A stretch of 64,000 nt of DNA from Andeanibacterium sp036384795 (GTDB taxonomy: Bacteria > Pseudomonadota > Alphaproteobacteria > Sphingomonadales > Sphingomonadaceae): NCBI GenBank assembly GCA_036384795.1, contig DASVLP010000054.1:1-64000 (forward strand), written 5' to 3'. The notes under the pieces are model-generated. The model was given only the letters and a program-made list of their open reading frames with translations. It did no database searches and was not told the DNA's origin. Of the stretch, positions 54,928-63,422 are shown piece after piece. Both the position numbers and the translations under genes were made by a program. Every line of letters starts with the position of its first letter. Within the stretch, counting starts at the first letter, position 1.

Positions 54928-56028
54928 TCAGAGCTGCTCGTCGAGGAACACGGAGACGTCGCTCAGTTCGACCGCCCGGTCGAGAAACGCATGGCCGATC
55001 CCGCGCAGCAAGACGAACGGCAGGGTTCCGGCGTCCATCTTCTTGTCGTGCAGCATGTGCGCGGCGAGCGTTTCGCCGCGGCAATTGAGGCCGAGCGCGG
55101 AAAGCTCGCTCGGCAAGCCTGCGCTGGCGATCGCGGCCGCCACCCGCTCCGCATCGCCGCGCGAGATCAGCCCGCGCCGGGCCGAATACCGCGCGGCCAG
55201 CACCATGCCCAACGCCACCGCCTCGCCGTGCAGCAGGCGGTCGGAAAATCCAGTCTGCGCCTCGAGCGCATGGCCGAAGGTGTGCCCAAGGTTGAGCAAG
55301 GCGCGCCGGCCGGTGGTCTCGCGCTCGTCCTCGGCGACAATCTGCGCCTTGGCTGCGACGCTTTTGGTCACCGCGTATGCCTGCGCGTCCCTGTCGCCCG
55401 CGATCACGCGTGGACCGTGGGTTTCGCACCAGCCGAAGAACTCCGCGTCGCCGAGGATGCCGTACTTGATCACTTCGGCGTAGCCCGCGCCCATCTCGCG
55501 CGGCGGCAGGGTGTCGAGCGCGGCGAGATCGGCCAGCACGAGCGAGGGCTGGTGGAACGCGCCGACCAGGTTCTTGCCCGCGTCGGTGTTGATCGCGGTC
55601 TTGCCGCCGACCGAGCTGTCGACTTGCGCCAGCAAGGTGGTTGGCAACTGGACGAAGCCGCACCCGCGCTTGAGGATTGCCGCAGCGAACCCGGCGAGAT
55701 CGCCGATCACCCCGCCGCCGAGCGCGAGGACGTGATCGCCGCGCTCGACCTCTTCGGCGAGCAGCCAGTCGACCACCCGCTGGAGGTTCTGCCAGCTCTT
55801 GGTCGCTTCGCCGGGGGGCAGCTCGAGCCAGATCGGGCGGTGTCCCGCCTCGCGCAGCGAGGTGTCCACCGGTTCGCGCCAGTATCGCGCGACGCTGGCG
55901 TCGGTGACGATCGGCACCGCCTGCTTGCGCAGCAATTTGCCGCACTGGTTCGCGACATCGGCGAGCAGGCCGGAGCCGACCCGCACTTCGTAGCCGCGCC
56001 CGGCGAGTTCGACGGGGATCACAGCCAT
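54928..56028 (-). CDS. aroB: 3-dehydroquinate synthase
   Basis: NAD-dependent shikimate-pathway enzyme converting DAHP to 3-dehydroquinate; 366 residues. NAD and substrate sites are visible in LALGGGVIGDLAGFAAAILKRG, PTTLLAQVDSSVGGKTAIN and EVIKYGIL; the zinc-binding His region is LNLGHTFGHALEA and LLHGEAVALGM. It starts inside the end of aroK (10-nt overlap) and both are on the minus strand, the usual aroK-aroB arrangement. The secreted ClpP-like gene follows 1 nt after the stop. Confidence 0.96.
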   Translation of the reverse strand: MAVIPVELAGRGYEVRVGSGLLADVANQCGKLLRKQAVPIVTDASVARYWREPVDTSLREAGHRPIWLELPPGEATKSWQNLQRVVDWLLAEEVERGDHVLALGGGVIGDLAGFAAAILKRGCGFVQLPTTLLAQVDSSVGGKTAINTDAGKNLVGAFHQPSLVLADLAALDTLPPREMGAGYAEVIKYGILGDAEFFGWCETHGPRVIAGDRDAQAYAVTKSVAAKAQIVAEDERETTGRRALLNLGHTFGHALEAQTGFSDRLLHGEAVALGMVLAARYSARRGLISRGDAERVAAAIASAGLPSELSALGLNCRGETLAAHMLHDKKMDAGTLPFVLLRGIGHAFLDRAVELSDVSVFLDEQL

Positions 56029-56588
56029 TGGTCGATCGCCTTCAGGATTTGCTGCACCGTCTGGTCGTGCGGGCCGGGACGGCTGAGGACGTGGAGCGGG
56101 GCCTCGCGGTAGAACGGCTCACGCTCGCGCTTCAACCGGTCGAGTATCTCGCGTGGGTCGCCGCCCTTCAGCAGCGGCCGGGCGTCCTTGCGTCCGACCC
56201 GCTCGACCAGCGTGTCGACGTCGCTGTCGAGCCACACCGCGATTGTCTGGCCAAGGATCAGCGCGCGCGTCTCGTCGTTGCAAAACGCGCCGCCGCCGGT
56301 CGCGATCACCGCAGGCTTTTCGCCGACCAGCCGGGCGATCACCCGGCGTTCGCCGTCGCGGAAGTTGGGCTCGCCGAAGCGTTCGAAGATTTCGCTCACG
56401 CTCATCCGCGCCGCGCGTTCGATCTCGTCGTCCGCGTCGACGAACGGGAGGTTGAGCAAGACAGCCAGCCGCCGCCCGACGGTCGACTTGCCGACTCCCA
56501 TCATTCCGACCAACGCGATCGGCCGGTCGACCCGTTTCGCAAGCGCGTCGATCTCGCGCTGCGACAGCATGATCTCGGTGTTGGTCAT
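56019..56588 (-). CDS. aroK: Shikimate kinase
   Basis: Phosphorylates shikimate at the 3-hydroxyl; 189 residues. Walker A is GMMGVGKSTVGRRLA, the substrate site DADDEIER and FRDGERRVIARL, and GGGAFCNDETR and the lid region DARPLLKGGDPREI complete the NMP-kinase-like fold. ATG 56588 (MTNTEIMLSQREID) gives an N-terminal extension of about 20 residues before the first strand, common in this group. It is divergent from the unknown secreted protein across 194 nt, which carries a TATACT hexamer at 56705-56710 but no clear -35. Confidence 0.95.
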   Translation of the reverse strand: MTNTEIMLSQREIDALAKRVDRPIALVGMMGVGKSTVGRRLAVLLNLPFVDADDEIERAARMSVSEIFERFGEPNFRDGERRVIARLVGEKPAVIATGGGAFCNDETRALILGQTIAVWLDSDVDTLVERVGRKDARPLLKGGDPREILDRLKREREPFYREAPLHVLSRPGPHDQTVQQILKAIDQWL

Positions 56589-56782
56589 TGCCGCCTCGCC
56601 TATAGATGCGCTAACCGGCAGCGCAAGCGCGCTCCGAAGGGGCGGAAATTCGGGATTCGGTCGTTGGCAGTGACTTCGGGTCGGGCAAGACGCATCAGGG
56701 CGGGTATACTGGCCGGAGCCGACGGCGGAGGCGAGCCGCTGCACGGAATCGTCCATCCGGTGCCGCTGCGGGGGGACGCGCG

Positions 56783-58615
56783 GTGAAGCGCGCCTTGCTG
56801 ATCGCAGGCGCCGCTCTGGCCGTATGCTCGACTTTGGCGCTCGCCGCGCCGGAATCCCTGCTGCCGCCTGGCTTCGACAACCCGACGCCGGCGCCCGCGC
56901 CAAGGCGGACGGCGGCCCCGGCACCCGCGCCCGCGCCCGTGCGGCCGGGCGTTACGGCTTCGCCCGGGCCGGTGGTCGAGCCATTGCCGCTGCAAGTCCC
57001 GGGCAGCAATGTCGCGCCGGTGGCATTGCCTGCCAACTTCCCCTCGGTCGAGCAGATCGAGAAGATGACGCCCGATCAGATCGACGATCTGCTGGGACTC
57101 ACGCCGAAAGACGACCTACCGCCAGCGGCACGCCGGGCGACCGAGCGGATCGGGGTGATCTCGCTCGACGAAGGCGGCTTCCCCTCGCAGGCGCTTGCCG
57201 GCCAGCCCGCCTCGCTGGTCCGCGCGGCGCTTGCCGGGACCAAGCAGGAACTGGTTTCGCGCTGGGGCCATATCCTGCTTCGGCGTGCGCTGGCGAGCCG
57301 GCTCAACGCGCCGGTGGGGATGGATCCAATCGAGTTCGCGGCGCTGCGCGCGAGCGTGCTCGACGCGATGGGCGAAAGCTACGTCGCGCGCTCGCTGGTG
57401 CAGGACGTCGATTCGGCCAACTACGACTTCCCGCTGACCAACGCCGCGCTCGACGCCTATCTCGCGACCGGCGACATCGTCGGCATATGCCCCGTTGCGC
57501 GGCTCAAGGGCGACATCCGGACCGACGCCCAATGGCAGCTGGTGCGCTCGATCTGCCTCGCCTACGCGGGCAGCGGCCGCGACGCATCGAAGGACCTTGA
57601 TCGGGCGCTCTCGCGGCAGAAGGGGGCGAAGATCGACGTGCTGCTCGCCCAGCGCTACGCCGGCGCCGCCGGCGAGGGCAGGCGCGCGGTGACGATCGAA
57701 TGGAACGACGTCTCGGGCCTTAATCCGTGGCGCTATTCGCTGGCCACCGCATTGGGGGTCGAGGTTCCGTCGTCGCTGCGCAAGGGTGCGGGGCGCTGGT
57801 ACGATATCGTCGATGCGCTGTCGCCCGCGCAGCCGCTGAAGACGCGCGCGGCCGGCGCCGATGTCGCCGCCGCCACCGGGGTGTTCTCGAGCGCTGCGCT
57901 GGTCGACCTTTATGGCCAGGTGTTCGCGGACGAGGAGGACTTGGGCGACGTATCGCAGCGCGCGACCCAGTTGCGCGAGGCATATGTCGCCGCGACGCCG
58001 GCGGACCGGCTCAAGGCTATGCGGGGCCTTTGGGGCACGGGCGACGATCGCTATGCGAGGCTGGTGCTCACCGCCTACGCCGCAGCGCGGATCACCCCGA
58101 GCGACGACCTCAAGAGCGATGCCGGCGACCTGATCGCGTCGATGCTTGCCGCCGGGCTCGATCGCAACGCGCTGCGCTGGGCGTCGGTGGTCGACAGCGG
58201 CAGCCAGGGGTGGGCGCTGCTCGCGCTCGCCGCACCGGCGATGAGCGGCACGGTGCGCAGCGGCACGCTCGACGACTACGTCGATGCGGATAAGAGCGCT
58301 TCGCAGCGCAAGTCCGAGTTCCTCGTCGCCGGGCTCGCTGGGCTGGGTAGATTGTCGAGCGGGACGACGAACAGCTACGCCAACCGTCTGCACCTGGGGC
58401 TGGGGCGGCAGAGCCCTTGGAGCCAGCGGATCACCCAGGCGGCCCAAGTCGGCAATCCTGCGCTGGTGGCGCTGCTCGCCGGGGTCGGCATGCAGGGCAG
58501 CAGCTGGGACAAGATGACCGCGCGCGAACTTTTCTTCATCGTCCGCTCGCTGAATCGAGTCGGGCTCTCCGCGGAGGCCCGGATGATCGCGGCGGAGGCC
58601 GTCGCGCGCGCCTGA
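56783..58615 (+). CDS. Secreted repeat-rich protein of unknown function, coupled to xerD
   Basis: A 610-residue exported protein. The GTG start gives a signal peptide (MKRALLIAGAALAVCSTLALA, cleavage near residue 22), followed by a Pro/Ala-rich linker to about residue 75. The rest (VEQIEKMTPDQIDDLLGLTP onward) appears alpha-helical with many leucine/alanine-rich helices, suggesting a helical repeat solenoid (TPR or SEL1-like), though I see no clean repeat signature. I recognise it only as a protein typically annotated hypothetical in sphingomonads. Its stop overlaps the xerD ATG (TGATG), so the pair is translationally coupled. Confidence 0.7.
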   Translation: MKRALLIAGAALAVCSTLALAAPESLLPPGFDNPTPAPAPRRTAAPAPAPAPVRPGVTASPGPVVEPLPLQVPGSNVAPVALPANFPSVEQIEKMTPDQIDDLLGLTPKDDLPPAARRATERIGVISLDEGGFPSQALAGQPASLVRAALAGTKQELVSRWGHILLRRALASRLNAPVGMDPIEFAALRASVLDAMGESYVARSLVQDVDSANYDFPLTNAALDAYLATGDIVGICPVARLKGDIRTDAQWQLVRSICLAYAGSGRDASKDLDRALSRQKGAKIDVLLAQRYAGAAGEGRRAVTIEWNDVSGLNPWRYSLATALGVEVPSSLRKGAGRWYDIVDALSPAQPLKTRAAGADVAAATGVFSSAALVDLYGQVFADEEDLGDVSQRATQLREAYVAATPADRLKAMRGLWGTGDDRYARLVLTAYAAARITPSDDLKSDAGDLIASMLAAGLDRNALRWASVVDSGSQGWALLALAAPAMSGTVRSGTLDDYVDADKSASQRKSEFLVAGLAGLGRLSSGTTNSYANRLHLGLGRQSPWSQRITQAAQVGNPALVALLAGVGMQGSSWDKMTARELFFIVRSLNRVGLSAEARMIAAEAVARA

Positions 58616-59493
58616 TGGCCGGCGCGATCGAAGACTTCCTGGCAATGCTCGCGGCGGAGCGGGGGGCGGCGGCGAATACGCTCGCGGCCTATCGCCGTGA
58701 TCTCGAAGGCGCGGAAGAAGCGGTTGGACCGCTCGAAGACGCCGATCGCGACGCGGTGGCTTCACTCGGCCGCGCGTGGGCTGGCCTCGCCCCTTCGAGC
58801 GTCGCGCGCAAGAGCTCGGCCTTGCGTCAGTTCTACGGCTTCCTGGTCGAGGAGGGCCTGCGCCGCGACGATCCCTCGCCGGCGCTGCCGCGTCCCGCCA
58901 CCCGACGGCCGCTGCCGCGCATCCTGAGCCACGTCGAAGTCGAGCAACTGTTCGCCCGCGCCGAACAGGAGGCCGCGGGAGAAAAGCCGGGGGCGGTGCG
59001 GCTGCTGGCGTTGCTCGAGCTGCTTTACGGCTCGGGCCTTCGGGCAACCGAGCTCGTCTCGCTGCCGCTTGCCGCGGTGCCGCGCGACGCGCCGTTCCTC
59101 ACCGTCACCGGCAAGGGCGGGCAAGCGCGGATGGTGCCAGTCAGCGCCCGCGCAAAGCAGGCGCTCGGCCGCTGGCTCGAGCTGCGCCCGAAGGAAGGGC
59201 GGTTCCTGTTCCCCTCCCGCGGCAGGCACCTCACGCGGATACGCCTGTTCCAGCTCCTGAAAGCGCTTGCTGGGCGGGCCGGGCTCGATCCGGCCAAGCT
59301 CAGCCCGCACGTCCTGCGCCATGCGTTTGCGACCCACTTGCTTGAAGGCGGTGCGGACTTGCGGGTGTTGCAGACGCTGCTCGGGCACGCGGACATCGCA
59401 ACCACCCAGATCTACACCCATGTCGATGCCGCTCGGCTGGTCGCGCTGGTCAACGAACGCCATCCTCTGGTGAAAGCCGGCCGCGCCGGCTAA
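58615..59493 (+). CDS. xerD: Site-specific tyrosine recombinase XerD
   Basis: Chromosome-dimer resolution recombinase acting at dif with XerC; 292 residues. The N-terminal SAM-like core-binding domain covers about 1-85. The catalytic residues are complete: Arg143 (GSGLRATEL), Lys in TGKGGQARMVP, His232 and Arg235 (HVLRHAFATHL), His258 (LGHADI) and Tyr267 (TTQIYTH). The length and lack of an accessory domain separate it from phage integrases. XerC and XerD are hard to tell apart by eye; the position upstream of accA fits XerD in related genomes, as I recall. It is coupled to the preceding gene. Confidence 0.85.
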   Translation: MAGAIEDFLAMLAAERGAAANTLAAYRRDLEGAEEAVGPLEDADRDAVASLGRAWAGLAPSSVARKSSALRQFYGFLVEEGLRRDDPSPALPRPATRRPLPRILSHVEVEQLFARAEQEAAGEKPGAVRLLALLELLYGSGLRATELVSLPLAAVPRDAPFLTVTGKGGQARMVPVSARAKQALGRWLELRPKEGRFLFPSRGRHLTRIRLFQLLKALAGRAGLDPAKLSPHVLRHAFATHLLEGGADLRVLQTLLGHADIATTQIYTHVDAARLVALVNERHPLVKAGRAG

Positions 59494-59548
59494 CCGCGCG
59501 CGCCCCTTGGCTCTTGCCCGGCGGGCTCGTGGCGGTTAGCGCGTCCGG

Positions 59549-60493
59549 ATGATTTCGTATCTCGAGTTCGAAAAGCCGGTCGCGGCGCTCGACGCGCGTA
59601 TCGCCGAGCTGCGCGCCGCTTCGCAAGGCGACGAGGTCGATGTCTCGAAAGAGATCGCGCGCCTCGAAGCGAAGAGCGCTGATCTGCTGGCAAGCACGTA
59701 TGCCGCGCTGACGCCGTGGCAGAAGACGCAAGTCGCCCGTCACCCGTCGCGGCCGCACTTTCGCGATTACGTCGGTCTGGTGTTCGACGACTTCGTCCCG
59801 CTGGGCGGCGATCGCCACTTCGGCGAAGACCAGGCGATCGTCGGCGGCTTCGCCCGGCTTGGCGGGCGCAAGCTGATGCTGATCGGCCACGAGAAGGGCC
59901 ACGACACCGAAAGCCGGCTCAGGCACAATTTCGGCATGGGCAAGCCCGAAGGGTATCGCAAGACCGTGCGGCTGATGGAGATGGCGGGACGGTTCGGCCT
60001 GCCGGTGGTGACGCTGGTGGACACTTCCGGCGCGTTTCCCGGAATCGAAGCGGAAGAGCGCGGCCAGGCCGAGGCGATCGCCCGCTCGACCGAGGCGTGC
60101 CTCGATCTGCCAACCCCGCTGGTCGCGGCGATCGTCGGCGAAGGCGGTTCGGGCGGGGCGGTGGCGCTGGCGACCGCCGACCGCGTGCTGATGCTCGAAC
60201 ATGCGGTCTATTCGGTGATCTCGCCCGAAGGCTGCGCCTCGATCCTGTGGCGGACTGCCGACAAGGCGGCTCAGGCGGCCGAAGCGATGAAGATGACCGC
60301 GCAGGACTTGAAGCAGCTGAAGGTGATCGACCGGATCGTGGCCGAGCCGGTCGGCGGCGCGCAACGCGATCCGCGGGCGGCGGCCGAGGCGCTGGGCCAG
60401 GCGCTGGGCGAAGAGCTCGACAAGCTCGCGACCATGAAGCCGGCGCAATTGCGCAAGGCGCGGGAGGAACGCTTCCTTTCGATGGCCGGCTGA
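59549..60493 (+). CDS. accA: Acetyl-CoA carboxylase carboxyltransferase, alpha subunit
   Basis: Forms the carboxyltransferase with AccD for malonyl-CoA and fatty acid synthesis; 314 residues. MISYLEFEKPVAALDARIAEL begins a helical N-terminus. GGFARLGGRKLMLIGHEKG, NFGMGKPEGYRKTVRLMEMA, TLVDTSGAFPGIEAEERGQA and GEGGSGGAVALATADRV bind CoA substrates, and YSVISPEGCASILW is a conserved signature. The distance to xerD is 55 nt. The gene is distinct from the biotin-dependent pcc genes and is the only acc subunit in the window. Confidence 0.96.
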   Translation: MISYLEFEKPVAALDARIAELRAASQGDEVDVSKEIARLEAKSADLLASTYAALTPWQKTQVARHPSRPHFRDYVGLVFDDFVPLGGDRHFGEDQAIVGGFARLGGRKLMLIGHEKGHDTESRLRHNFGMGKPEGYRKTVRLMEMAGRFGLPVVTLVDTSGAFPGIEAEERGQAEAIARSTEACLDLPTPLVAAIVGEGGSGGAVALATADRVLMLEHAVYSVISPEGCASILWRTADKAAQAAEAMKMTAQDLKQLKVIDRIVAEPVGGAQRDPRAAAEALGQALGEELDKLATMKPAQLRKAREERFLSMAG

Positions 60494-60516
60494 ACGGGCG
60501 CGGGCGCGGGAAGCAG

Positions 60517-60551
60517 GCAAAAAGAAAGGGCGGCGGGTTTCCCCACCGCCC
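60517..60551 (-). terminator. Intrinsic terminator of the flp pilin gene
   Basis: On the minus strand a GC hairpin (GGGCGG-T-GGGG / CCC-G-CCGCCC, 60528-60551) is followed by TTTCTTTTT. It lies 26 nt downstream of the pilin stop codon. On the plus strand the A-rich side precedes the hairpin, so it would be a poorer terminator for accA. Confidence 0.8.
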
Positions 60552-60576
60552 GATCTGTTCAGGTGTGAAACCTGGC

Positions 60577-60762
60577 TTAGCTCGTGTGCGCGCTGTTCGC
60601 GGACGACAGGCTGTTGCTGACCGTGTTGAAGGTCGTGTTCAGGTTGTTGCCGAGGCTCTGCATCGCAGTGATCGCGGCGACCGCGATCAGGGCGGCGATC
60701 AGGCCGTATTCGATGGCGGTGGCGCCAGCTTCGTCACGAAGCAGCTTGTTGATGAACTTCAT
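60577..60762 (-). CDS. Flp-family type IVb pilin
   Basis: A 61-residue pilin precursor. The basic leader MKFINKLLRDEAGA ends in the G-A-T-A-I-E-Y-G-L-I-A processing motif, with Glu5 and Tyr6 of the mature pilin as in all Flp pilins. A hydrophobic helix (AALIAVAAITAMQSL) follows, and a polar C-terminus. It would be processed by a TadV/CpaA-type prepilin peptidase and assembled by Tad machinery, neither of which is in the window. AGGAGA lies 6 nt before the ATG. Confidence 0.9.
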   Translation of the reverse strand: MKFINKLLRDEAGATAIEYGLIAALIAVAAITAMQSLGNNLNTTFNTVSNSLSSANSAHTS

Positions 60763-60865
60763 CGCTAGTCTCCTGGTTCAGTCTTCGGTCCCGTCCCACC
60801 CCACAAGAAACTGGTTCGGGCGTGCTTCAGTTAAGCGGCATTGGTTGACAAACTGCTAAGCCGGC

Positions 60866-61057
60866 TCATGACACGGACTTGTCCGCATCACTCATCTTGG
60901 TGGACACGGTGTTCCACATGCTGATGGTCGAATTGGCGAAGTTGTTCAGTGCAGTGATCATCGCAATGACAATCAATGCCGCTATCAGCCCGTATTCGAT
61001 GGCTGTTGCGCCCGAACGGTCTTCAAGAATAGCCTTGAGAAGCTTGTTCGTCTTCAC
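60866..61057 (-). CDS. Flp-family type IVb pilin (second copy)
   Basis: A 63-residue Flp pilin homologous to the copy 103 nt downstream: leader VKTNKLLKAILEDRSG, then ATAIEYGLIAALIVIAMITAL and a C-terminal NTVSTKMSDADKSVS. The start is a GTG at 61057. The two copies are similar in the processing site and helix but differ in leader and tail, so each may have a distinct role (major and minor pilin, for example). No tad/cpa gene is near. Confidence 0.88.
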   Translation of the reverse strand: MKTNKLLKAILEDRSGATAIEYGLIAALIVIAMITALNNFANSTISMWNTVSTKMSDADKSVS

Positions 61058-61127
61058 AGCCCAGCCCCCGAACTTGGTCCGATAACGGGGCTTGTGTCGG
61101 AAAACTCCTAACGAAAGGTTTCCGCGC

Positions 61128-61616
61128 TTGGATGAGTTGAAAAATAATCCGACAGCGCTGCTGGTGGTGGCTGCAGCCCTGGCCCGTCCGGACGGCCGCC
61201 TGCTGCTGCAACGTCGGCCGCCCGGAAAGCGGCATGGAGGGCTGTGGGAGTTTCCCGGTGGGAAGGTCGAACCCGGCGAGATTCCGGCCCGGGCGCTGGT
61301 CCGCGAGATTGCCGAGGAACTCGCCATCGAGCTCGATCCCGGCTCGCTCGCCCCGCTCGCGTTCGCCGATTCGCCGCGCGAAGGCGATTTCCCTCCGATT
61401 GTAATCCTTCTTTACACCGCGACGCGCTGGCGGGGGGAGCCGCAGGCGCTCGAAGGCGGCGAACTGGCGTGGTTCGACGCGGCCGAAGCGCGCCAATTGC
61501 CGATGCCGCCGCTCGATGTCATCCTGCTCGACAGCGTCGCGCGGCTTTCGTTGCAGCACGGGGGATTGCCAAGTGCAGACCATCTGCCTATGTCGCCCAC
61601 TCCCGCGCGCCCGTAG
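61128..61616 (+). CDS. mutT: 8-oxo-dGTP diphosphatase / Nudix hydrolase MutT
   Basis: Nudix enzyme that removes oxidised nucleotides; 162 residues. The Nudix box GGKVEPGE...REIAEEL is complete (PGGKVEPGEIPARALVREIA, then EELAIEL). A preceding LLLQRRPPGKRHGGLWEFP is the MutT signature. TTG 61128 is preferred because AAAGG lies 9 nt upstream; the frame is open from TTG 61092. The stop codon TAG at 61614-61616 lies inside the tRNA-Arg gene, so the last three codons overlap the tRNA acceptor stem. The C-terminal tail is short and lacks a second domain. Confidence 0.85.
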   Translation: MDELKNNPTALLVVAAALARPDGRLLLQRRPPGKRHGGLWEFPGGKVEPGEIPARALVREIAEELAIELDPGSLAPLAFADSPREGDFPPIVILLYTATRWRGEPQALEGGELAWFDAAEARQLPMPPLDVILLDSVARLSLQHGGLPSADHLPMSPTPARP

Positions 61617-61683
61617 CTCAGCTGGATAGAGCATCAGACTACGAATCTGAGGGTCGGACGTTCGAATCGTTCCGGGCGCGCCA
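61607..61683 (+). tRNA. tRNA-Arg (anticodon ACG)
   Basis: The cloverleaf folds by eye: acceptor stem GCGCCCG (61607-61613) with CGGGCGC (61673-61679), discriminator G, encoded CCA at 61681-61683. The D-arm is GCTCAGCTGGATAGAGC, the anticodon arm CAGA-CTACGAA-TCTG with anticodon ACG, and the T-arm GGACG-TTCGAAT-CGTTC. Total length 77 nt including CCA. Its 5' end overlaps the 3' end of mutT by 10 nt. Confidence 0.97.
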
Positions 61684-61723
61684 ATACATAAGGCGTCCTC
61701 CGCAAGGAGGGCGCCTTATGTAT
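61684..61723 (+). terminator. Long GNRA-loop hairpin directly after the tRNA
   Basis: An 18-bp stem begins at the base after CCA: ATACATAAGGCGTCCTCC (61684-61701), loop GCAA, GGAGGGCGCCTTATGTAT (61706-61723). One T-G pair is the only irregularity. A T-poor tail (TTGTGGT) follows, so it is either a weak intrinsic terminator or a processing hairpin. It is too regular to be incidental. Confidence 0.7.
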
Positions 61724-61872
61724 TTGTGGTCTTCGAGGAGACGAGTCTTCGGAGTCGAAGCGCCGCAGGCGCGGACATGTCCGGAGCGGCGGAGCACAAT
61801 CTTCGGGACGCTATTTGCCGTTCGCCGACATGCACTGCTAGTGCCCTCTTGAACGGGAGGGAAAGCGATCAG

Positions 61873-63369
61873 GTGACAAGCGCTATCGACGCGGTCCGCC
61901 TTGGACAGCCGAAAAGGACGTTGCGGATCGCCAACCCGGCCTGGGTGCCCTGCGTCTGCGGGGTGGTCGTGCTCCAGATCGCGCTGATCTTGCATCATGA
62001 GCCGTTCGTCGACGAATGGCAGGCGCTGCAGATCGCGGTGCAGTCGCCCGATCTTGCGAGCATGCTCGCCAACTTGCGCTACGAAGGCCATCCGCCGCTG
62101 TGGTATCTGCTGCTGCGCGGCCTAGCCATGGTCGTTGGGCCGCAGGCGGCGCTTCCGGCGGCGAGCCTGATCTTCGCGCTCGCCTCGCAATGTCTGATCC
62201 TGTTCCGGGCGCCGTTCCCGCGCTGGCTGCGGCTGGCGCTGGCGCTCAGCGAACCCGTCCTGTTCGAATACGGCACCAACTCGCGCAGCTACACGCTGGG
62301 AATTGCGCTGACGTTGGCCGCTCTGGCGCTATGGAACCGCAAGCGGGAATTTTGGTTGCCGTTCGCCCTTCTGCCGATGGTCGATGCGCTGTTCGGCCTG
62401 GTCTCGCTGGCATTGCTGGTGCTTCGGTTCGCCGAGAAACGGCTCTGGTGGCCGGGCGTCGCGGCGTGGCTCGCGCTGAGCCTGCTCGCAGCATGGACGG
62501 TGATCCCCGCGGCCGATTTCGTGCCCGTCTATCCGCCCGCTGCCTCGCCGCTCGCCGGCGCACGGCTGCTGGTGCTGCAGCTGTCGATCGCGATGGTGCC
62601 GTTCCAATGGGGCGCGCATGGCCCGGAATGGAGCTCGATTCCGCCGTTCGGCTGGTTCCTGGTGCTGTGGATCCCGTTCGCGTGGCTGTGCGTCGAGCAG
62701 ACGCGCGGACGGCCTTGGGACCGATTGGCGCTCGGCGGCTTTCTTGCCGCATTCCTGATCCTCTATGCATTCTCCCATCCGCTGGCGAACCGGCACGTGA
62801 TGCTGATCGGCGCGCTGCTGGTGGCGCTGCAATGGCGGCAGTCGCTGCATGGCGCGCCGATTCGCCGCTTCTTCCAGGTCTGGCTCGCCATCGGCGCCGC
62901 TTGCGGCGTGGCAACCGCGGCGATCGCGCTGGCGATGCCGTTCGACACCGCGCCGCAAGTGGCGCGGATCATCGACCGGTTGAACTTGCGCAACGAGCAT
63001 TGGGTTTCGACGCCGGTGCAGCACGCGCAAGGCGTATCGGCGATCACCGGGATATTGTTCGAAGGCCTCGGTACCGATTGCATGAACGACTTCGTCCGCT
63101 GGAACGAAGCGACCAGTCGCGCCAACGTGATCGATCCGGCGCAGTGGTCCAAACGCGAGGCGCCGGCCGGGCGGTTCTATCTCGCGAGCCAGTTCGAGTT
63201 CCCGGCATGGTCCGGCGCGGTCGAGATCGGCCGCGTGCCGGCCGGTTACGATGGCAAGGAATACTACCTCTACCGCTTCGGCTCCGACCGTGCTCCGCCG
63301 CGGCGCGCGCTTCCGCGCTGCGTCCCCGGCATGAACCCGCTGCCGCCGCGGCGGGCCGCGGGCGTTTGA
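61873..63369 (+). CDS. GT-C-type multi-spanning membrane protein
   Basis: A 498-residue membrane protein with about 10-12 TM helices. The first luminal loop has LHHEPFVDEWQALQ followed by YEGHPPLWYLLLRG; the D-E and H-P-P-L-W pattern is typical of GT-C fold glycosyltransferases (dolichyl/undecaprenyl-phosphate sugar users, ArnT/PMT-like). YGTNSRSYTLGIALTL and HPLANRHVMLIGALL are also usual. The C-terminal part (after about residue 400) is soluble and periplasmic. The start is GTG 61873 with a GGGAGGG about 11 nt upstream, slightly distant. Acceptor and donor are unknown. 189 bp separate it from the tRNA, with the hairpin at the left and nothing else recognisable. Confidence 0.7.
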   Translation: MTSAIDAVRLGQPKRTLRIANPAWVPCVCGVVVLQIALILHHEPFVDEWQALQIAVQSPDLASMLANLRYEGHPPLWYLLLRGLAMVVGPQAALPAASLIFALASQCLILFRAPFPRWLRLALALSEPVLFEYGTNSRSYTLGIALTLAALALWNRKREFWLPFALLPMVDALFGLVSLALLVLRFAEKRLWWPGVAAWLALSLLAAWTVIPAADFVPVYPPAASPLAGARLLVLQLSIAMVPFQWGAHGPEWSSIPPFGWFLVLWIPFAWLCVEQTRGRPWDRLALGGFLAAFLILYAFSHPLANRHVMLIGALLVALQWRQSLHGAPIRRFFQVWLAIGAACGVATAAIALAMPFDTAPQVARIIDRLNLRNEHWVSTPVQHAQGVSAITGILFEGLGTDCMNDFVRWNEATSRANVIDPAQWSKREAPAGRFYLASQFEFPAWSGAVEIGRVPAGYDGKEYYLYRFGSDRAPPRRALPRCVPGMNPLPPRRAAGV

Positions 63370-63422
63370 CGGGCCGCGGCGAAGCCGCCATTGACGGGGC
63401 CGAAGCAGCAAGGATTATCGAG

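Noticed and set aside
58615..59493. Phage or island integrase
   Set aside because: Length, domain layout and neighbourhood (accA) match a housekeeping Xer recombinase; no att-like repeats or phage genes are near.
61639..62091. Minus-strand frame over the tRNA and hairpin
   Set aside because: Its end is the reverse complement of the tRNA, a common artefact in annotations.
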